Counted from the first letter of the stretch, positions 9,001-18,082 are shown. The stretch: DNA of 64,000 nt from Devosia limi DSM 17137 (GCF_900128975.1 NZ_FQVC01000001.1:186001-250000); one strand, 5' to 3'. Program-made: numbers and translations. The notes: generated by a model from the letters alone, not told the origin.

Positions 9001-10784
9001 TCATCGACCCGACCCCCAATGCAGCGACGAGCTTTATCGAGCGCAAGCGCCTGTTCAACCTGCCCCGCTCCAGCTGGCAGGATTATGACGCATCGCTGAT
9101 CTCGGCTGGTGGCGGCGTCTTCCCGCGCAGCCTCAAGGCCATTCCGCTCACGCCGCAAATGCAGGCGCTGCTTGGCCTCAAGACCCCGACGGCGACCCCG
9201 GCCGAAGTGATGACAGCGATCCTGTCCGCCGAGGTGGATCTCCTCTGGTTCGGCGGCATCGGCACCTATGTGCGCGCCAGCACCGAAACCGACGCTGCAG
9301 CGGGCGACCGCGCCAATGACGCCATCCGCGTCACCGGCAGGCAGCTGCGCGCCAAGGTGGTCGGCGAAGGCGCCAATCTGGGCACCACCCAGCGCGGCCG
9401 CATCGAATATGCGCTCAATGGCGGGCGCATCAATACCGACGCCATCGACAACTCGGCCGGCGTCAACTCCTCCGACCTTGAGGTCAACATCAAGATCGCC
9501 GTGGCCCCATTGGTCGCCACCGGGGTCCTGACTGAACACAGCCGCAACGACTTCCTCGCCAGCATGACCGATGAAGTGGCTAACCTCTGCCTGCGCAACA
9601 ATTACCTGCAAACCCTGGCTCTGTCGCTGGCACAGCGAGCGGGCCTTGCCGAACTGCCGGACCATCGCGAGCTGATGGAACGGCTTGAGGCGCGCGGCCT
9701 GCTCGATCGTTCCGTCGAATACCTGCCGAGCGATGCAGCGCTCGACGAGCGTGCCGCAAGCGGCGCGGCACTGACCCGACCGGAACTGGCGGTGCTGCTG
9801 GCCTATGCCAAGCTGACGCTTTATGCCGACCTGCTGGAGGGCCGTTCGATCGACGACGCCTATCTGGCGGGCGAGTTGCTGCGTTACTTCCCCGATACGC
9901 TGCACGAACGGTTCCCGGATGCGGTGGCCGGCCATCGCCTGAAGCGCGAAGTCATCGCCACTGTTCTGGCCAATGCCATGGTCAATCGCGGCGGCCCGGC
10001 CTTCGTCACCGAAATGACGGCAGCCACCAGCGCCAGTTCTGGCGAAGTCGCACTGGCCTATGCCGCCACCCGCGATACCTATGGCCTGCCTGGCCTCAAT
10101 GCGCTGATCGATGGGCTGGATGGCCAGATCGATGGTGACGTGCAGCTGTCGCTCTACGCCCAGGTCGCGGCGCTGCTGCGCCAGGAAACCCTTTGGTTCC
10201 TGCGCAATGCCGATGTGACGCAGGGCCTGTCGGGCCTCGTCGCCCGCCATGCCGCCGGTGTAGAGACACTCCGCATGCTGCTCGCCACCACGGTGCCCGG
10301 CCCGCTCTTCGCCGCCGTCGCTGCTGCGACGGCCGAGATGACGGGCAAGGGCGTGCCGGAAGTCATCGCCCACCAGATCGCCGAACTCTCGGTGCTCTCC
10401 TATGCCAGCGACATCGTGCTGGTCAGCGAGCGCGCCGGGGTTTCGGTGGAAGACGGCGCCACCGCCTTCTTCGGCGTATTCGCCATCTTCAACCTGTGGC
10501 CGGTGATCGAACAGGGCCGCACCATCGTGCTCGCCGACCGCTTCGACCGTATGGCGCTCGACCGGGCTCTGGCTAATGTGATGCGCGCCCAGCGGGATCT
10601 GACCGCTGATGTGCTGAGCGCGGGCACTGGCCCGATCACTGAGCGCCTCGCAACATGGCAGGCTGACCGCCAGGCCGGTATTGCCCGGTCCGTGGCTGCG
10701 GTTGCCGAACTGACACAGGGCACGCTGACCGTGTCACGACTGTCGGTTGCTGCCGGGTTGCTGGCGGATCTGGCGCAGGAGTGA
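6048..10784 (+). CDS. gdhB: NAD-specific glutamate dehydrogenase, large (GDH-180 type)
   Basis: A 1578-residue protein, the expected size of the bacterial 'NAD-GDH' family that oxidatively deaminates glutamate to 2-oxoglutarate. The long N-terminal half is regulatory or ACT-like. The catalytic part begins near residue 770 with HLRFGAIARGGLRWSDR and contains VPVGAKGGFVPKR, the segment holding the active-site lysines. NAD-binding features follow (GVGDMSGDVFGNGM). A GTG at 6066 has GGGAG seven bases upstream and may be the true start; the ATG at 6048 lacks a good site. It is probably monocistronic. The gdhB symbol is used for this family in some genomes only. Confidence 0.93.
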   Translation: MSGRFHVQDIIASSQDILLARAEKISVEDPGFARFLRAAVQATDTDDLAGFAPEAFESILRQSYAHVLAHSGDESQITLVPPQRAGAPLVIDVISPDMPFIVDSALAALRAAGGTVRLFAHPVVRVENGAVSEITGRPLSVLHIHSDPVADMDALHAEIAAAMLEVTRAVRDWQPMLERLRRSAGDLRVATAPTVTQRDEAVLFLEWLIEHNFTFLGLREYALLPGTPELVPVDGSGLGILVDPTLKVLRSGPDFVETTPQHSAFMASPEPLLVTKANIRARVHRRVHMDYVGIKLYGSDGRATGELRVVGLFTAQAQATPHSEVPLIRRKIGDVMRRSGLDPLGHDGRALLSALDTYPRDELFQIGSDELYDYTTAIAGLYDRPRVRVLPRIDRFDNFVSILVYVPRDRYDSEARARITRYLAQAYDGRVSAYYPHFPEGELVRVHVIIGRNGGPTPRPLRSELEARVDEMTRDFGDMLSATAKDPALISDYRHAFSPAYQSRNSASDALADIAVLRGLTDDAHIAVRLRSRAGHDGALGLKFYHRGSAIPLSDRVPMLEHFGFRVIDERTYTLTPRDGTERYIHDMVLAPGDGAAFDVVALAEPVESGLLAVWDGLAESDGLNALVTKAGLAWDDAALLRAFSRYLRQVGVSYSQRYIAQVLVTQSGAAAALVALFRALHDPHAVDRETAATAARDTIAAALDAMASLDEDRIVRRFLNLVDSALRTNAFQREADGSHRPALAIKFDSAAVDGMPAPKPYREIFVYSPRVEGVHLRFGAIARGGLRWSDRPEDFRTEVLGLVKAQQVKNAVIVPVGAKGGFVPKRLVAGMPRDAFQAEGRASYEIFIGSLLDVTDNLVHNAVVPPADTVRRDGDDPYLVVAADKGTASFSDTANAIAIGHDFWLGDAFASGGSAGYDHKKMAITARGGWEAVKRHFRELNRDIQTEAFTVAGVGDMSGDVFGNGMLLSPQIHLVAAFDHRDIFIDPTPNAATSFIERKRLFNLPRSSWQDYDASLISAGGGVFPRSLKAIPLTPQMQALLGLKTPTATPAEVMTAILSAEVDLLWFGGIGTYVRASTETDAAAGDRANDAIRVTGRQLRAKVVGEGANLGTTQRGRIEYALNGGRINTDAIDNSAGVNSSDLEVNIKIAVAPLVATGVLTEHSRNDFLASMTDEVANLCLRNNYLQTLALSLAQRAGLAELPDHRELMERLEARGLLDRSVEYLPSDAALDERAASGAALTRPELAVLLAYAKLTLYADLLEGRSIDDAYLAGELLRYFPDTLHERFPDAVAGHRLKREVIATVLANAMVNRGGPAFVTEMTAATSASSGEVALAYAATRDTYGLPGLNALIDGLDGQIDGDVQLSLYAQVAALLRQETLWFLRNADVTQGLSGLVARHAAGVETLRMLLATTVPGPLFAAVAAATAEMTGKGVPEVIAHQIAELSVLSYASDIVLVSERAGVSVEDGATAFFGVFAIFNLWPVIEQGRTIVLADRFDRMALDRALANVMRAQRDLTADVLSAGTGPITERLATWQADRQAGIARSVAAVAELTQGTLTVSRLSVAAGLLADLAQE

Positions 10785-10860
10785 GGGGGGCGGGTTTGCC
10801 CTCTTGGGCAAATTTTCGTAGCCCGCTCACAGTCTCCACGCTCACACCCTCCCACCCACC

Positions 10861-10943
10861 GCGCTGCCCCCGGACTTGATCCGGGGGCCACTCTCGGCCC
10901 GGCACAAGCGGCCAGTGGTCCACGGGGCAAGCCCGTGGACAGC
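10861..10943. repeat. REP-like element, family B
   Basis: Two palindromic arms face each other: GCCCCCGGACTTGATCCGGGGGC and, about 30 bases on, CCACGGGGCAAGCCCGTGG, bounded by GCTGCC and its complement GGCAGC-like ends. Similar elements occur at 13286-13366 and 63486-63564. Confidence 0.75.
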
Positions 10944-10960
10944 CAAGCTCCGCCACTGAG

Positions 10961-11035
10961 TCATTCCCGCGCAGGCGGGAATCCATTCTTCCCTTCGTGG
11001 CTCCCAAGAATGGATTCCCGCCTGCGCGGGAATGA
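10961..11035. repeat. REP-like element, family A (long inverted repeat)
   Basis: An inverted repeat of about 30-base arms: TCATTCCCGCGCAGGCGGGA and continuation, then a short spacer, then the exact complement ending GCGGGAATGA. Each arm contains the smaller palindrome CCCGCGCAGGCGGG. Near-identical copies occur at 16890, 24458, 25032 and 59382. It lies between the glutamate dehydrogenase gene and the helicase gene, in a gap of about 375 bases with no other recognised feature. Confidence 0.85.
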
Positions 11036-11159
11036 CCCGGTGAGGGGATGACTGCATCTCAGCCGGCTCACCCCACAGCCCCCAGCCCCACGCCCCTCTC
11101 CATTGCGAACAAAACAAGAAACGTGCTCCCTTAAGCCCTGCTCCAAGGAAATCGATTCG

Positions 11160-13232
11160 TTGCTCGCCAATCTCGCCTATCTCGACAAGCTCAATCCTGA
11201 ACAGCGCCGCGCGGTCGAGCATGGCGTTGGTGTCGGCGCGGCCACCGGACCTCTGCTGGTCATTGCCGGGGCGGGATCGGGCAAGACCAATACGCTGGCG
11301 CATCGCGTGGCCCACCTGATCGTCAATGGCGCCGATCCGCGCCGCATCCTGCTGATGACGTTTTCGCGCCGCGCCGCCAGCGAGATGAGTCGGCGGGTGG
11401 AGCGCATCGCCGCCCAGGTCATGGGCACCAGTTCGGGCGCGGTGACCGATGCGCTGGCCTGGGCCGGCACCTTTCACGGCATTGGCGCGCGACTGCTGCG
11501 CGAGCATTCCAGCCAGATCGGGCTGGATCCGGCCTTCACCATCCATGATCGCGAAGACTCTGCCGACCTGATGAACCTTGTCCGACACGAGCTGGGGCTG
11601 TCGGATGCCAAGAGCCGCTTTCCCACCAAGGGCACCTGCCTCGCCATCTATTCGCGCGTCGTCAATGCGCAGGGCGATCTGGATGAGGTGCTCAAAACTG
11701 TCTTCCCCTGGTGCGCCATGTGGGGCGACCAGCTGCGCGGGCTGTTCTCGGCCTATGTCGAGGCCAAGCAGCGCCAGAACGTGCTCGATTACGATGACCT
11801 GCTGCTCTATTGGGCCGGCATGATGGCCAATCCGGCCATGGCAGCCGAAGTCGCCGGGCGCTTCGATCATGTGCTGGTCGATGAATATCAGGACACCAAC
11901 CGCCTGCAGTCCTCGGTGTTGTTGGCGCTGAAGCCCGAGGGGCGCGGCCTCACCGTGGTCGGCGACGATGCGCAGTCGATCTATTCGTTCCGCGCTGCCA
12001 CCGTTCGCAACATTCTCGACTTCCCCGTGGCGTTCACCCCGCCGGCCGATATCATCACGCTCGACCGCAATTATCGCTCCACCCAGCCGATCCTGTCGGC
12101 CGCCAATGCGGTGATCGAGCTGGCGACCGAGCGCTTTACCAAGAACCTGTGGACCGAACGCCAATCCAATGCCAAGCCGCAATTGGTCACTGTCCGCGAC
12201 GAGACTGACCAGGCTCGTTACGTGGTCGAACGCGTGCTGGAGACCCGCGAGGGCGGCACCCCGCTCAAGTCGCAGGCCGTGCTGTTCCGTACTTCCAGCC
12301 ATTCCGGCCCGCTCGAAATCGAGCTGACCCGCCGCAACATTCCCTTCGTCAAATTCGGCGGCCTCAAGTTCCTCGATGCGGCCCATATCAAGGACCTGCT
12401 GGCGCTGCTGCGCTGGGCAGAAAATCCACGCGACCGGGTCGCTGGTTTCCGCGTGCTGCAATTGCTGCCCGGCGTCGGCCCGGCTTCATCTGGCAAGGTG
12501 CTGGAAGCGATGCTGGATGCGCCCGACCCGCTGCGGGTTTTTGTCGATACGCCACCACCACCGCGCGCTGCCGAAGGCTGGAAGGATTTGCAGGAGCTGA
12601 TGTTGCGCCTGGGCCAGCGCCAGGCCGGCTGGCCGGTGGAACTGGGCTATGCGCGGCACTGGTATGAGCCGCTGATGGAGCACACCTATGAGGACGCCCT
12701 GGTTCGCCAGGCCGACATTCTCCAGCTCGAACAGATCGCCGGCGGCTATCCCAGCCGCGAGAAATTCCTCACCGAGCTCACCCTCGATCCACCTGACGCC
12801 ACCAGCGACCAGTCCGGCGTGCCGCTGCTCGATGAGGATTATCTGATCCTCTCCACCATCCACTCCGCCAAGGGGCAGGAATGGAAAGCCGTGCACGTGC
12901 TCAATGTGGTCGATGGCTGCATTCCGTCCGACCTGGGCACCGGCTCCACCCATGAGCTCGAAGAAGAGCGGCGCCTGCTTTACGTCGCGATGACCCGCGC
13001 CCGCGACGACCTGCACGTCATTGTGCCGCAGCGTTTCTTCGTCACCCAGCAAAGCCAGCATGGCGACCGCCACATCTATGCCCAACGCAGCCGCTTCATC
13101 CCGCGCGCGCTGGTGCCATTGTTCGACGATATCCTGTGGCCCGCCGTCACCCCCGCCTCGATTACCGGAATCGCCCCCGCGCCCGTGCGCATCGATATCT
13201 CGGCACAGATGCGCGGCATGTGGAGCAAGTGA
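11160..13232 (+). CDS. UvrD/Rep-type ATP-dependent DNA helicase
   Basis: About 690 residues, SF1A helicase. Motifs in order: Walker A AGAGSGKTNTL, motif Ia LLMTFSRRAA, TFHGIGARLL, Walker B VDEYQDTN, motif III VGDDAQSIYSFR, motif IV LDRNYRSTQ, motif V STIHSAKGQEW, motif VI VAMTRARDDL. All motifs look intact, so it should be an active 3'-5' helicase used in repair or replication. It is shorter at the C-terminus than UvrD or PcrA and lacks a visible RecB-type nuclease. I prefer the TTG at 11160, which has AAGGA ten bases upstream; an upstream TTG at 11103 is possible but has no ribosome site. Confidence 0.9.
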   Translation: MLANLAYLDKLNPEQRRAVEHGVGVGAATGPLLVIAGAGSGKTNTLAHRVAHLIVNGADPRRILLMTFSRRAASEMSRRVERIAAQVMGTSSGAVTDALAWAGTFHGIGARLLREHSSQIGLDPAFTIHDREDSADLMNLVRHELGLSDAKSRFPTKGTCLAIYSRVVNAQGDLDEVLKTVFPWCAMWGDQLRGLFSAYVEAKQRQNVLDYDDLLLYWAGMMANPAMAAEVAGRFDHVLVDEYQDTNRLQSSVLLALKPEGRGLTVVGDDAQSIYSFRAATVRNILDFPVAFTPPADIITLDRNYRSTQPILSAANAVIELATERFTKNLWTERQSNAKPQLVTVRDETDQARYVVERVLETREGGTPLKSQAVLFRTSSHSGPLEIELTRRNIPFVKFGGLKFLDAAHIKDLLALLRWAENPRDRVAGFRVLQLLPGVGPASSGKVLEAMLDAPDPLRVFVDTPPPPRAAEGWKDLQELMLRLGQRQAGWPVELGYARHWYEPLMEHTYEDALVRQADILQLEQIAGGYPSREKFLTELTLDPPDATSDQSGVPLLDEDYLILSTIHSAKGQEWKAVHVLNVVDGCIPSDLGTGSTHELEEERRLLYVAMTRARDDLHVIVPQRFFVTQQSQHGDRHIYAQRSRFIPRALVPLFDDILWPAVTPASITGIAPAPVRIDISAQMRGMWSK

Positions 13233-13285
13233 GGGGTGTTCTGCCCAAACCTCCCTCCAGCCCCCAATCCTACCTCCCCACCGAT

Positions 13286-13366
13286 GCTGCCCGCGGGCTT
13301 GACCCGTGGGCCATCATCAGCCCGGCACGCGTTGTCAGTGGCCCCCGGATCAAGTCCGGGGGCAGC
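13286..13366. repeat. REP-like element, family B
   Basis: Arms CTGCCCGCGGGCTTGACCCG and GGCCCCCGGATCAAGTCCGGG form two palindromes separated by about 30 bases. It lies in the 237-base gap between the helicase and fbp genes. Confidence 0.75.
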
Positions 13367-13469
13367 GCGGCGGGTGAGAGGGATGAAACACCCCCTACTT
13401 CGAAAGTCGACCTTGCCTTGACCGTCTTGATGGCGACACTGGCACCTCCCTTTCCAGCATGAGCGTTCC

Positions 13470-14444
13470 ATGACCACGACCCTCGCCCAATGGCTCGACG
13501 CCGCCGTCACCCAGCAGGGCGTGGCCCCCAAACTGGCCGGCTCGATCGCTACCGTTGCCGCCGCCTGCGTGGAAATTGCCGCTGTGCTGCGCGTCGCCCC
13601 GATTGCCGGGCAGACCGGGCTGGCTGGCGCCACCAATGTGCAGGGCGAGGCTCAAAAAGAGCTCGACGTCATTTCAAACGACATATTCATCAAGCACTTG
13701 CGCCAAAACACCGACATTTCGATTCTGGTGTCCGAGGAGCTGGATGAAGCCCTTCACATGCAGAATCAGGGCGCCTATGCCATTGCCTGCGATCCGCTGG
13801 ACGGCTCTTCGAACCTCGATGTAAACGTCACTGTCGGCACGATCTTTTCGGTATTGGCCGTCGACCCCGCAAATCCCGAACTGCTGCAGGCCGGCACCCG
13901 CCAGCTCGCTGCCGGCTATGCCGCCTATGGGCCTTCGACCAGCCTGGTGCTGAGCTTTGGCAAGTCCGTGTCCGTGTTCACGCTCGATGCCAATGGCGTC
14001 TTCGTGCTCTCGGCCGACGCCGTCCGCGTCCCCGCCGCCAGTGGAGAATATGCCATCAACACCGCCCGCGAGCGCTTCTGGGATGCGGCCACACGCGCCT
14101 ATGTCGCCGAGAATGTCGCGGGCGAAACCGGCCCTGCCGGCAAGCGCTACAACATGCGCTGGATCGGTTCGATGGTTGGCGACATCCACCGCATCCTGAT
14201 GCGCGGCGGCATCTTCATGTATCCGCTCGATAGCGAGACCGCGGCCAAGGGCGGGCGCCTGCGCCTGCTCTATGAAGCCAATCCGATGGGTTTGATCATC
14301 GAAGCCGCCGGCGGCGCCGCCACCACCGGTCGTGGCCGCATCCTCGAGGTGCCGCCCCAAGATATCCACCAGCGCATTCCAGTGATCCTGGGCTCGGCCG
14401 ACGAAGTCGCCCGCGTCGAAGCGCATTACCGCGCCCAAGGCTGA
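13470..14444 (+). CDS. fbp: Class I fructose-1,6-bisphosphatase
   Basis: 324 residues, the normal size. The metal-binding motif CDPLDGSSNLD is at about residues 108-118 with the preceding VSEELDE acidic site. The C-terminal substrate region (RWIGSMVGDIHRIL and MYPLDSETAAKGGRLRLLYE) is intact. It hydrolyses fructose-1,6-bisphosphate to fructose-6-phosphate in gluconeogenesis or the Calvin cycle. No Calvin-cycle genes are adjacent, so gluconeogenesis is the likely role. Confidence 0.95.
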   Translation: MTTTLAQWLDAAVTQQGVAPKLAGSIATVAAACVEIAAVLRVAPIAGQTGLAGATNVQGEAQKELDVISNDIFIKHLRQNTDISILVSEELDEALHMQNQGAYAIACDPLDGSSNLDVNVTVGTIFSVLAVDPANPELLQAGTRQLAAGYAAYGPSTSLVLSFGKSVSVFTLDANGVFVLSADAVRVPAASGEYAINTARERFWDAATRAYVAENVAGETGPAGKRYNMRWIGSMVGDIHRILMRGGIFMYPLDSETAAKGGRLRLLYEANPMGLIIEAAGGAATTGRGRILEVPPQDIHQRIPVILGSADEVARVEAHYRAQG

Positions 14445-14502
14445 GAGTTTTCCCCAGCGGGCGTTTTCCACGTCCCGCAAACCATTCTCGCCACGCCAAA
14501 TT

Positions 14503-14512
14503 GCAACGTTGC
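14503..14512. promoter_or_regulatory. Palindromic operator candidate upstream of the AGE isomerase gene
   Basis: GCAACGTTGC is a perfect 10-base palindrome, flanked by TT and GA, 67 bases before the isomerase start. A CG centre inside an AACGTT core is typical of LacI-family operators. No LacI gene is in the window, so the link is inference. Confidence 0.4.
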
Positions 14513-14578
14513 GACAAGCCGATTATAGAGGTTCCCGAATACGAGTGACCGGCGCCGGTGCGCTGGTTGGGAGCCAAT

Positions 14579-15841
14579 ATGACCGACGCCACGCTGACCC
14601 TGCCCGCCACCAATTCCGCCCCCTGGACGGCCCGCCCGTTCCATCAGCAATTCCTGATGCGGCAGGCCAATCGGCTGTTCGATTTCTTTCAGCGCGCCTC
14701 GATCAATCCGGCGGGCGGCTTCTACGATCTCGATGACGCCGGCCATCCGATCGAGACGGTCAACAGCATCCGCCAGATCCATTCCACCACCCGCATGGTG
14801 CATTGCTTTGCCATTGGCAGCCTGATCGGGCGCCCCGGCTCCGACGAGATCGTCGACCACGGCATGCGCTATATCTGGGACAAGCACCGCGACACCAGGC
14901 ATGGCGGCTATATCTGGTCGCTGGACGATCATGGCCCGCGCGATGACACCAAGCAGGCCTATGGCCATGCCTTCGTGCTGCTCGCTGCCTCCAGCGCCAA
15001 GCTGGCCGGCCATCCGCTGGCCGATGCGATGCTGGCCGATATTACCGAAGTGATCAACAAGCGCTTCTGGGACGACAAGGTCGGCGCGGTGCGCGAGGAG
15101 TTCGCCAATAACTGGTCGAGCATCGGCAATTATCGCGGCCAGAATTCCAACATGCATCTGACAGAAGCGCTGATGGCCGCCTATGAGGCCACCGGCGACA
15201 AGGCCTATCTGACCAAGGCCGAGCGCATTGCCGAACTGATCATCGGCAAGCATGCCGCGAGCCTGGACTACCGGGTGGCCGAGCATTTCGACGAGAACTG
15301 GGTGCTCGACAAGGCCTATCTGGGCTCCGAGATGTTCCGCCCGGCCGGTACCACGCCGGGTCATTGGCTGGAATGGTCGCGCCTTTTGGTCCAGCTGTGG
15401 GTGCTGGGCGACAAGCGCCTGTCCTGGTTGACAGATTCCGCCCGCCAGCTGTTCCGCCAGTCGATCGATCTGGGCTGGGACAAGGTGCATGGCGGCTTCT
15501 TCTATACGCTCGACTGGGACAACAAGCCGGTAATGCGCGAAAAGCTCTGGTGGCCGGTCAGCGAAGCCATCGGCGCCGCCGCGTTCCTCTGCGCCTATGA
15601 TCGCGACCCGTATTTCCAGGTCTGGTACCGCCGCCTCTGGGACTTTGCCGCCAACCACGTCATCGATTACGAACAGGGCGGCTGGCGCGCCGAGCTGCAG
15701 GAAGACCTCACCCCCGGCTCGCGCCTGTTCACCGGCAAGCCCGATATCTACCACGCGCTGCAGGCCAGCCTGATCCCGCTCTATCCCCCCATCGGCAGCC
15801 TCACCCACGCGATCATCCAGACCGATCACAAGAAGCACTAA
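14579..15841 (+). CDS. AGE-family sugar epimerase/isomerase
   Basis: 420 residues, the usual size of N-acylglucosamine 2-epimerase, YihS and mannose isomerase proteins. These form an (alpha/alpha)6 barrel. Visible features are the HSTTRMVHCF block near residue 67, NMHLTEALM, GHWLEWSRLL, HGGFFYTLDWD and KLWWPVSEAIGA, which carry the catalytic histidines and substrate arginines of the family. The residue pattern favours an isomerase on unmodified mannose/fructose or sulfoquinovose over GlcNAc epimerase, but this is not decisive. The ATG has GGGAG five bases upstream. A LacI-like palindrome lies just upstream. Confidence 0.85.
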   Translation: MTDATLTLPATNSAPWTARPFHQQFLMRQANRLFDFFQRASINPAGGFYDLDDAGHPIETVNSIRQIHSTTRMVHCFAIGSLIGRPGSDEIVDHGMRYIWDKHRDTRHGGYIWSLDDHGPRDDTKQAYGHAFVLLAASSAKLAGHPLADAMLADITEVINKRFWDDKVGAVREEFANNWSSIGNYRGQNSNMHLTEALMAAYEATGDKAYLTKAERIAELIIGKHAASLDYRVAEHFDENWVLDKAYLGSEMFRPAGTTPGHWLEWSRLLVQLWVLGDKRLSWLTDSARQLFRQSIDLGWDKVHGGFFYTLDWDNKPVMREKLWWPVSEAIGAAAFLCAYDRDPYFQVWYRRLWDFAANHVIDYEQGGWRAELQEDLTPGSRLFTGKPDIYHALQASLIPLYPPIGSLTHAIIQTDHKKH

Positions 15842-15907
15842 GGGGTTTGGGAGGCTGTGGGACCGGCTCCTCGCCCCCCTCCTCCCGCATCCCAGTGCCC
15901 CCACGGG

Positions 15908-15931
15908 GTCACTCCCGCGCAGGCGGGAATG
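15908..15931. repeat. REP-like element, family A single arm
   Basis: TCACTCCCGCGCAGGCGGGA is one arm of the family A element; the mirror arm is absent. It sits in the 190-base gap before the SDR gene. Confidence 0.6.
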
Positions 15932-16031
15932 CCCCCCTGAATTGGGAAACGCGTCGTTTCGCCCGGCGCGTCCCATCACCAATCACGGCACCTTTCCCCG
16001 TCCTCATGCGTTTCCGTCAAAATGGAGACGC

Positions 16032-16820
16032 ATGATGGATGAACTCAAGGGCAAGGTGGCGCTGGTGACGGGCGCCGGATCGGGGATTGGCAAGGCGGCG
16101 GCGCTGCACCTTGCGGCGGCAGGTGCCGTGGTCGGGGTGCTCAGCCGCACCGCCAGCGAGATCAACGAGACCGCCGCCGAAATCGCGGCCGCGGGTGGCA
16201 CGGCACTGGCGCTTACCGCTGATATTTCCGATGACGCGGCCATGCGCACGGCCATCGAGGCCTTGATCTCCAGACACAAGCGGCTCGACATCGTCGTTGC
16301 CAATGCGGGCATCAATGGTGTCTGGGCGCCTATTGAAAGTCTCAGGCCGGCGGAGTGGGACCAGACCATTGCGATCAACCTGCGTGGCACTTACCTGACC
16401 ATCCACCACGCCGTGCCGCATCTGATCGCGGCGGGCGGCGGCTCGATTGTGGTCATCTCATCGATCAACGGCACCCGCACTTTCACCTCGGCTGGTGCCA
16501 GCGCCTATTCGGTCACCAAGGCCGGACAGCTGGCCCTGGTGCAGCAGCTGGCGCTGGAACTGGGCGAGCATCGTATCCGCATCAACGCCATCTGCCCGGG
16601 CGCCATCGAAACCCAGATCGATGAGAACACCGTCAAGCGCGACACCCACGAGGCTGATGTTCCAGTGGAATTCCCCGAGGGCGATATCCCGCTGACCGGC
16701 GGCAAACCCGGCAAGGCCAGCGATGTCGCCGACGCCGTGCTGTTCCTCGCGTCCGATGCCTCAAGGCATATAACGGGTAGTCCGTTGTGGATCGATGGTG
16801 GGCAGAGCCTGTTGCGGTAG
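16032..16820 (+). CDS. SDR family NAD(P)-dependent oxidoreductase
   Basis: 262 residues, classical short-chain dehydrogenase. Cofactor motif TGAGSGIGK lies near residues 14-22, NAG in VVANAGING, the catalytic Ser in VVISSING, and YSVTK with Tyr and Lys in the active site. The C-terminal segment ends SPLWIDGGQSL. It lies in the cytoplasm and acts on an unidentified alcohol or ketone. The ATG at 16032 follows GGAGA; a second ATG directly follows. No operon partners are evident. Confidence 0.9.
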   Translation: MMDELKGKVALVTGAGSGIGKAAALHLAAAGAVVGVLSRTASEINETAAEIAAAGGTALALTADISDDAAMRTAIEALISRHKRLDIVVANAGINGVWAPIESLRPAEWDQTIAINLRGTYLTIHHAVPHLIAAGGGSIVVISSINGTRTFTSAGASAYSVTKAGQLALVQQLALELGEHRIRINAICPGAIETQIDENTVKRDTHEADVPVEFPEGDIPLTGGKPGKASDVADAVLFLASDASRHITGSPLWIDGGQSLLR

Positions 16821-16889
16821 GCTGTCGAGGGCGACGTGCGTGCGCCTGTCCCCACCCACGTACGCCCCACCTCCCGCCATCCCACCGGG

Positions 16890-16966
16890 TCATTCCCGCG
16901 CAGGCGGGAATCCATTCTTGTTTCGGTGGCGAAGGTACGAATGGATTCCCGCCTGCGCGGGAATGA
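16890..16966. repeat. REP-like element, family A (long inverted repeat)
   Basis: Same arms as at 10961, with a different spacer. It lies in the 381-base gap between the SDR gene and nadC; the rest of the gap is a C-rich tract with no recognisable signal. Confidence 0.85.
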
Positions 16967-17201
16967 CTCCGTGGTTGAGCGGGGATGTGCGGCGGTTGGG
17001 AGTGAAGGCGTGGCGCGATACCCTCACGCAATACCCTCACATAATCGCCCTCCCACACCCCCCTCACCCACCACCCCCTCTTCCGCGCAAACATTTGCTC
17101 CATTTTCCACGCCAGCGGGATCAGTTCACCTCCGTGGCTTCCCGGTGTTGCCAGCACCACGGTCCGGGCGTACATGACCGGCACTGCAACGAGAGCCAGC
17201 C

Positions 17202-18080
17202 ATGCCGCATTCCCTGCGCCTGCCCGCCCAATTGCCCCGCCTTCTGGTGGATCGCGCCGTCGCTGCGGCGCTGGAGGAAGATCTCGGCCTTGCCGGGGAT
17301 CTGACCAGCCAGGCCACCCTGTCGCCCAAGGCCATGGCCACTGCGACGATCTCGGCGCGCGAACCCGGCATCATTGCCGGGCTGGATCTCGCCGCAGCCG
17401 CGTTCCGTCTGGTCGGTGATGGCGTGAGCTTCACCCCGCAGCTGCACGATGGCGATGGGGTTGCGGTCGGCGGCATCGTCGCCACGGTTACCGGCCCGGC
17501 GCGCCTTGTCATGTCGGCCGAGCGCGTCGCGCTCAATTTCCTCAACCACCTCAGTGGCATCGCCACGTTGACCCGCATCTATGCCGACGCCGTCGCCGGC
17601 ACCGGCGCGCAGATCTGCGATACCCGCAAGACCACGCCGGGCCTGCGGGCCTTCCAGAAATATGCCGTGCGCTGCGGCGGTGGGGCCAATCATCGCTACA
17701 GCCTCGATGATGCGATCCTGATCAAGGACAACCATATCGCCGTCGCCGGTAGCGTCACCGCTGCCTATCAGGCTGCTGAAGCTTTTGCCGGCCATCTCGT
17801 CGCCATCGAGATCGAGGTCGCCAGCCTCGCCGAACTGGAGGAAGCGCTGGCCGCGGGTGCCCGCATCATCCTGCTCGACAATATGGACAATGACACGCTG
17901 CGTCAGGCTGTGACGATCAATGCCGGTCGGGCGCGTCTTGAAGCCTCGGGCCGGGTTCACCTCGAGCGGGTGCGCTCGATTGGCGAAACCGGCGTCAACT
18001 ACATCTCCACCAGCCAGATCACCATGGCGGCCAAGCCGCTGGATCTGGGGCTGGATGTCGAGATCGGACGCCAGGACTGA
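17202..18080 (+). CDS. nadC: Nicotinate-nucleotide pyrophosphorylase (carboxylating)
   Basis: 292 residues, quinolinate phosphoribosyltransferase. Characteristic segments are EEDLGLAGDLTS near the N-terminus, the core RVALNFLNHLSGIAT, the substrate loop CDTRKTTPGLRAFQKYAVRCGGG with HR after it, and LIKDNHI. It converts quinolinate and PRPP to nicotinate mononucleotide in de novo NAD synthesis. nadA and nadB are not in the window. cysQ follows two bases after the stop, so the two are probably co-transcribed. Confidence 0.95.
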   Translation: MPHSLRLPAQLPRLLVDRAVAAALEEDLGLAGDLTSQATLSPKAMATATISAREPGIIAGLDLAAAAFRLVGDGVSFTPQLHDGDGVAVGGIVATVTGPARLVMSAERVALNFLNHLSGIATLTRIYADAVAGTGAQICDTRKTTPGLRAFQKYAVRCGGGANHRYSLDDAILIKDNHIAVAGSVTAAYQAAEAFAGHLVAIEIEVASLAELEEALAAGARIILLDNMDNDTLRQAVTINAGRARLEASGRVHLERVRSIGETGVNYISTSQITMAAKPLDLGLDVEIGRQD

Positions 18081-18082
18081 CC

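Noticed and set aside
6219..10373. Long open frames on the minus strand opposite the NAD-glutamate dehydrogenase gene
   Set aside because: They are composition shadows of a GC-rich gene: the encoded residues are His/Gly/Arg/Ala-rich without recognised domains, and the plus-strand gene is a full-length, well-recognised enzyme.
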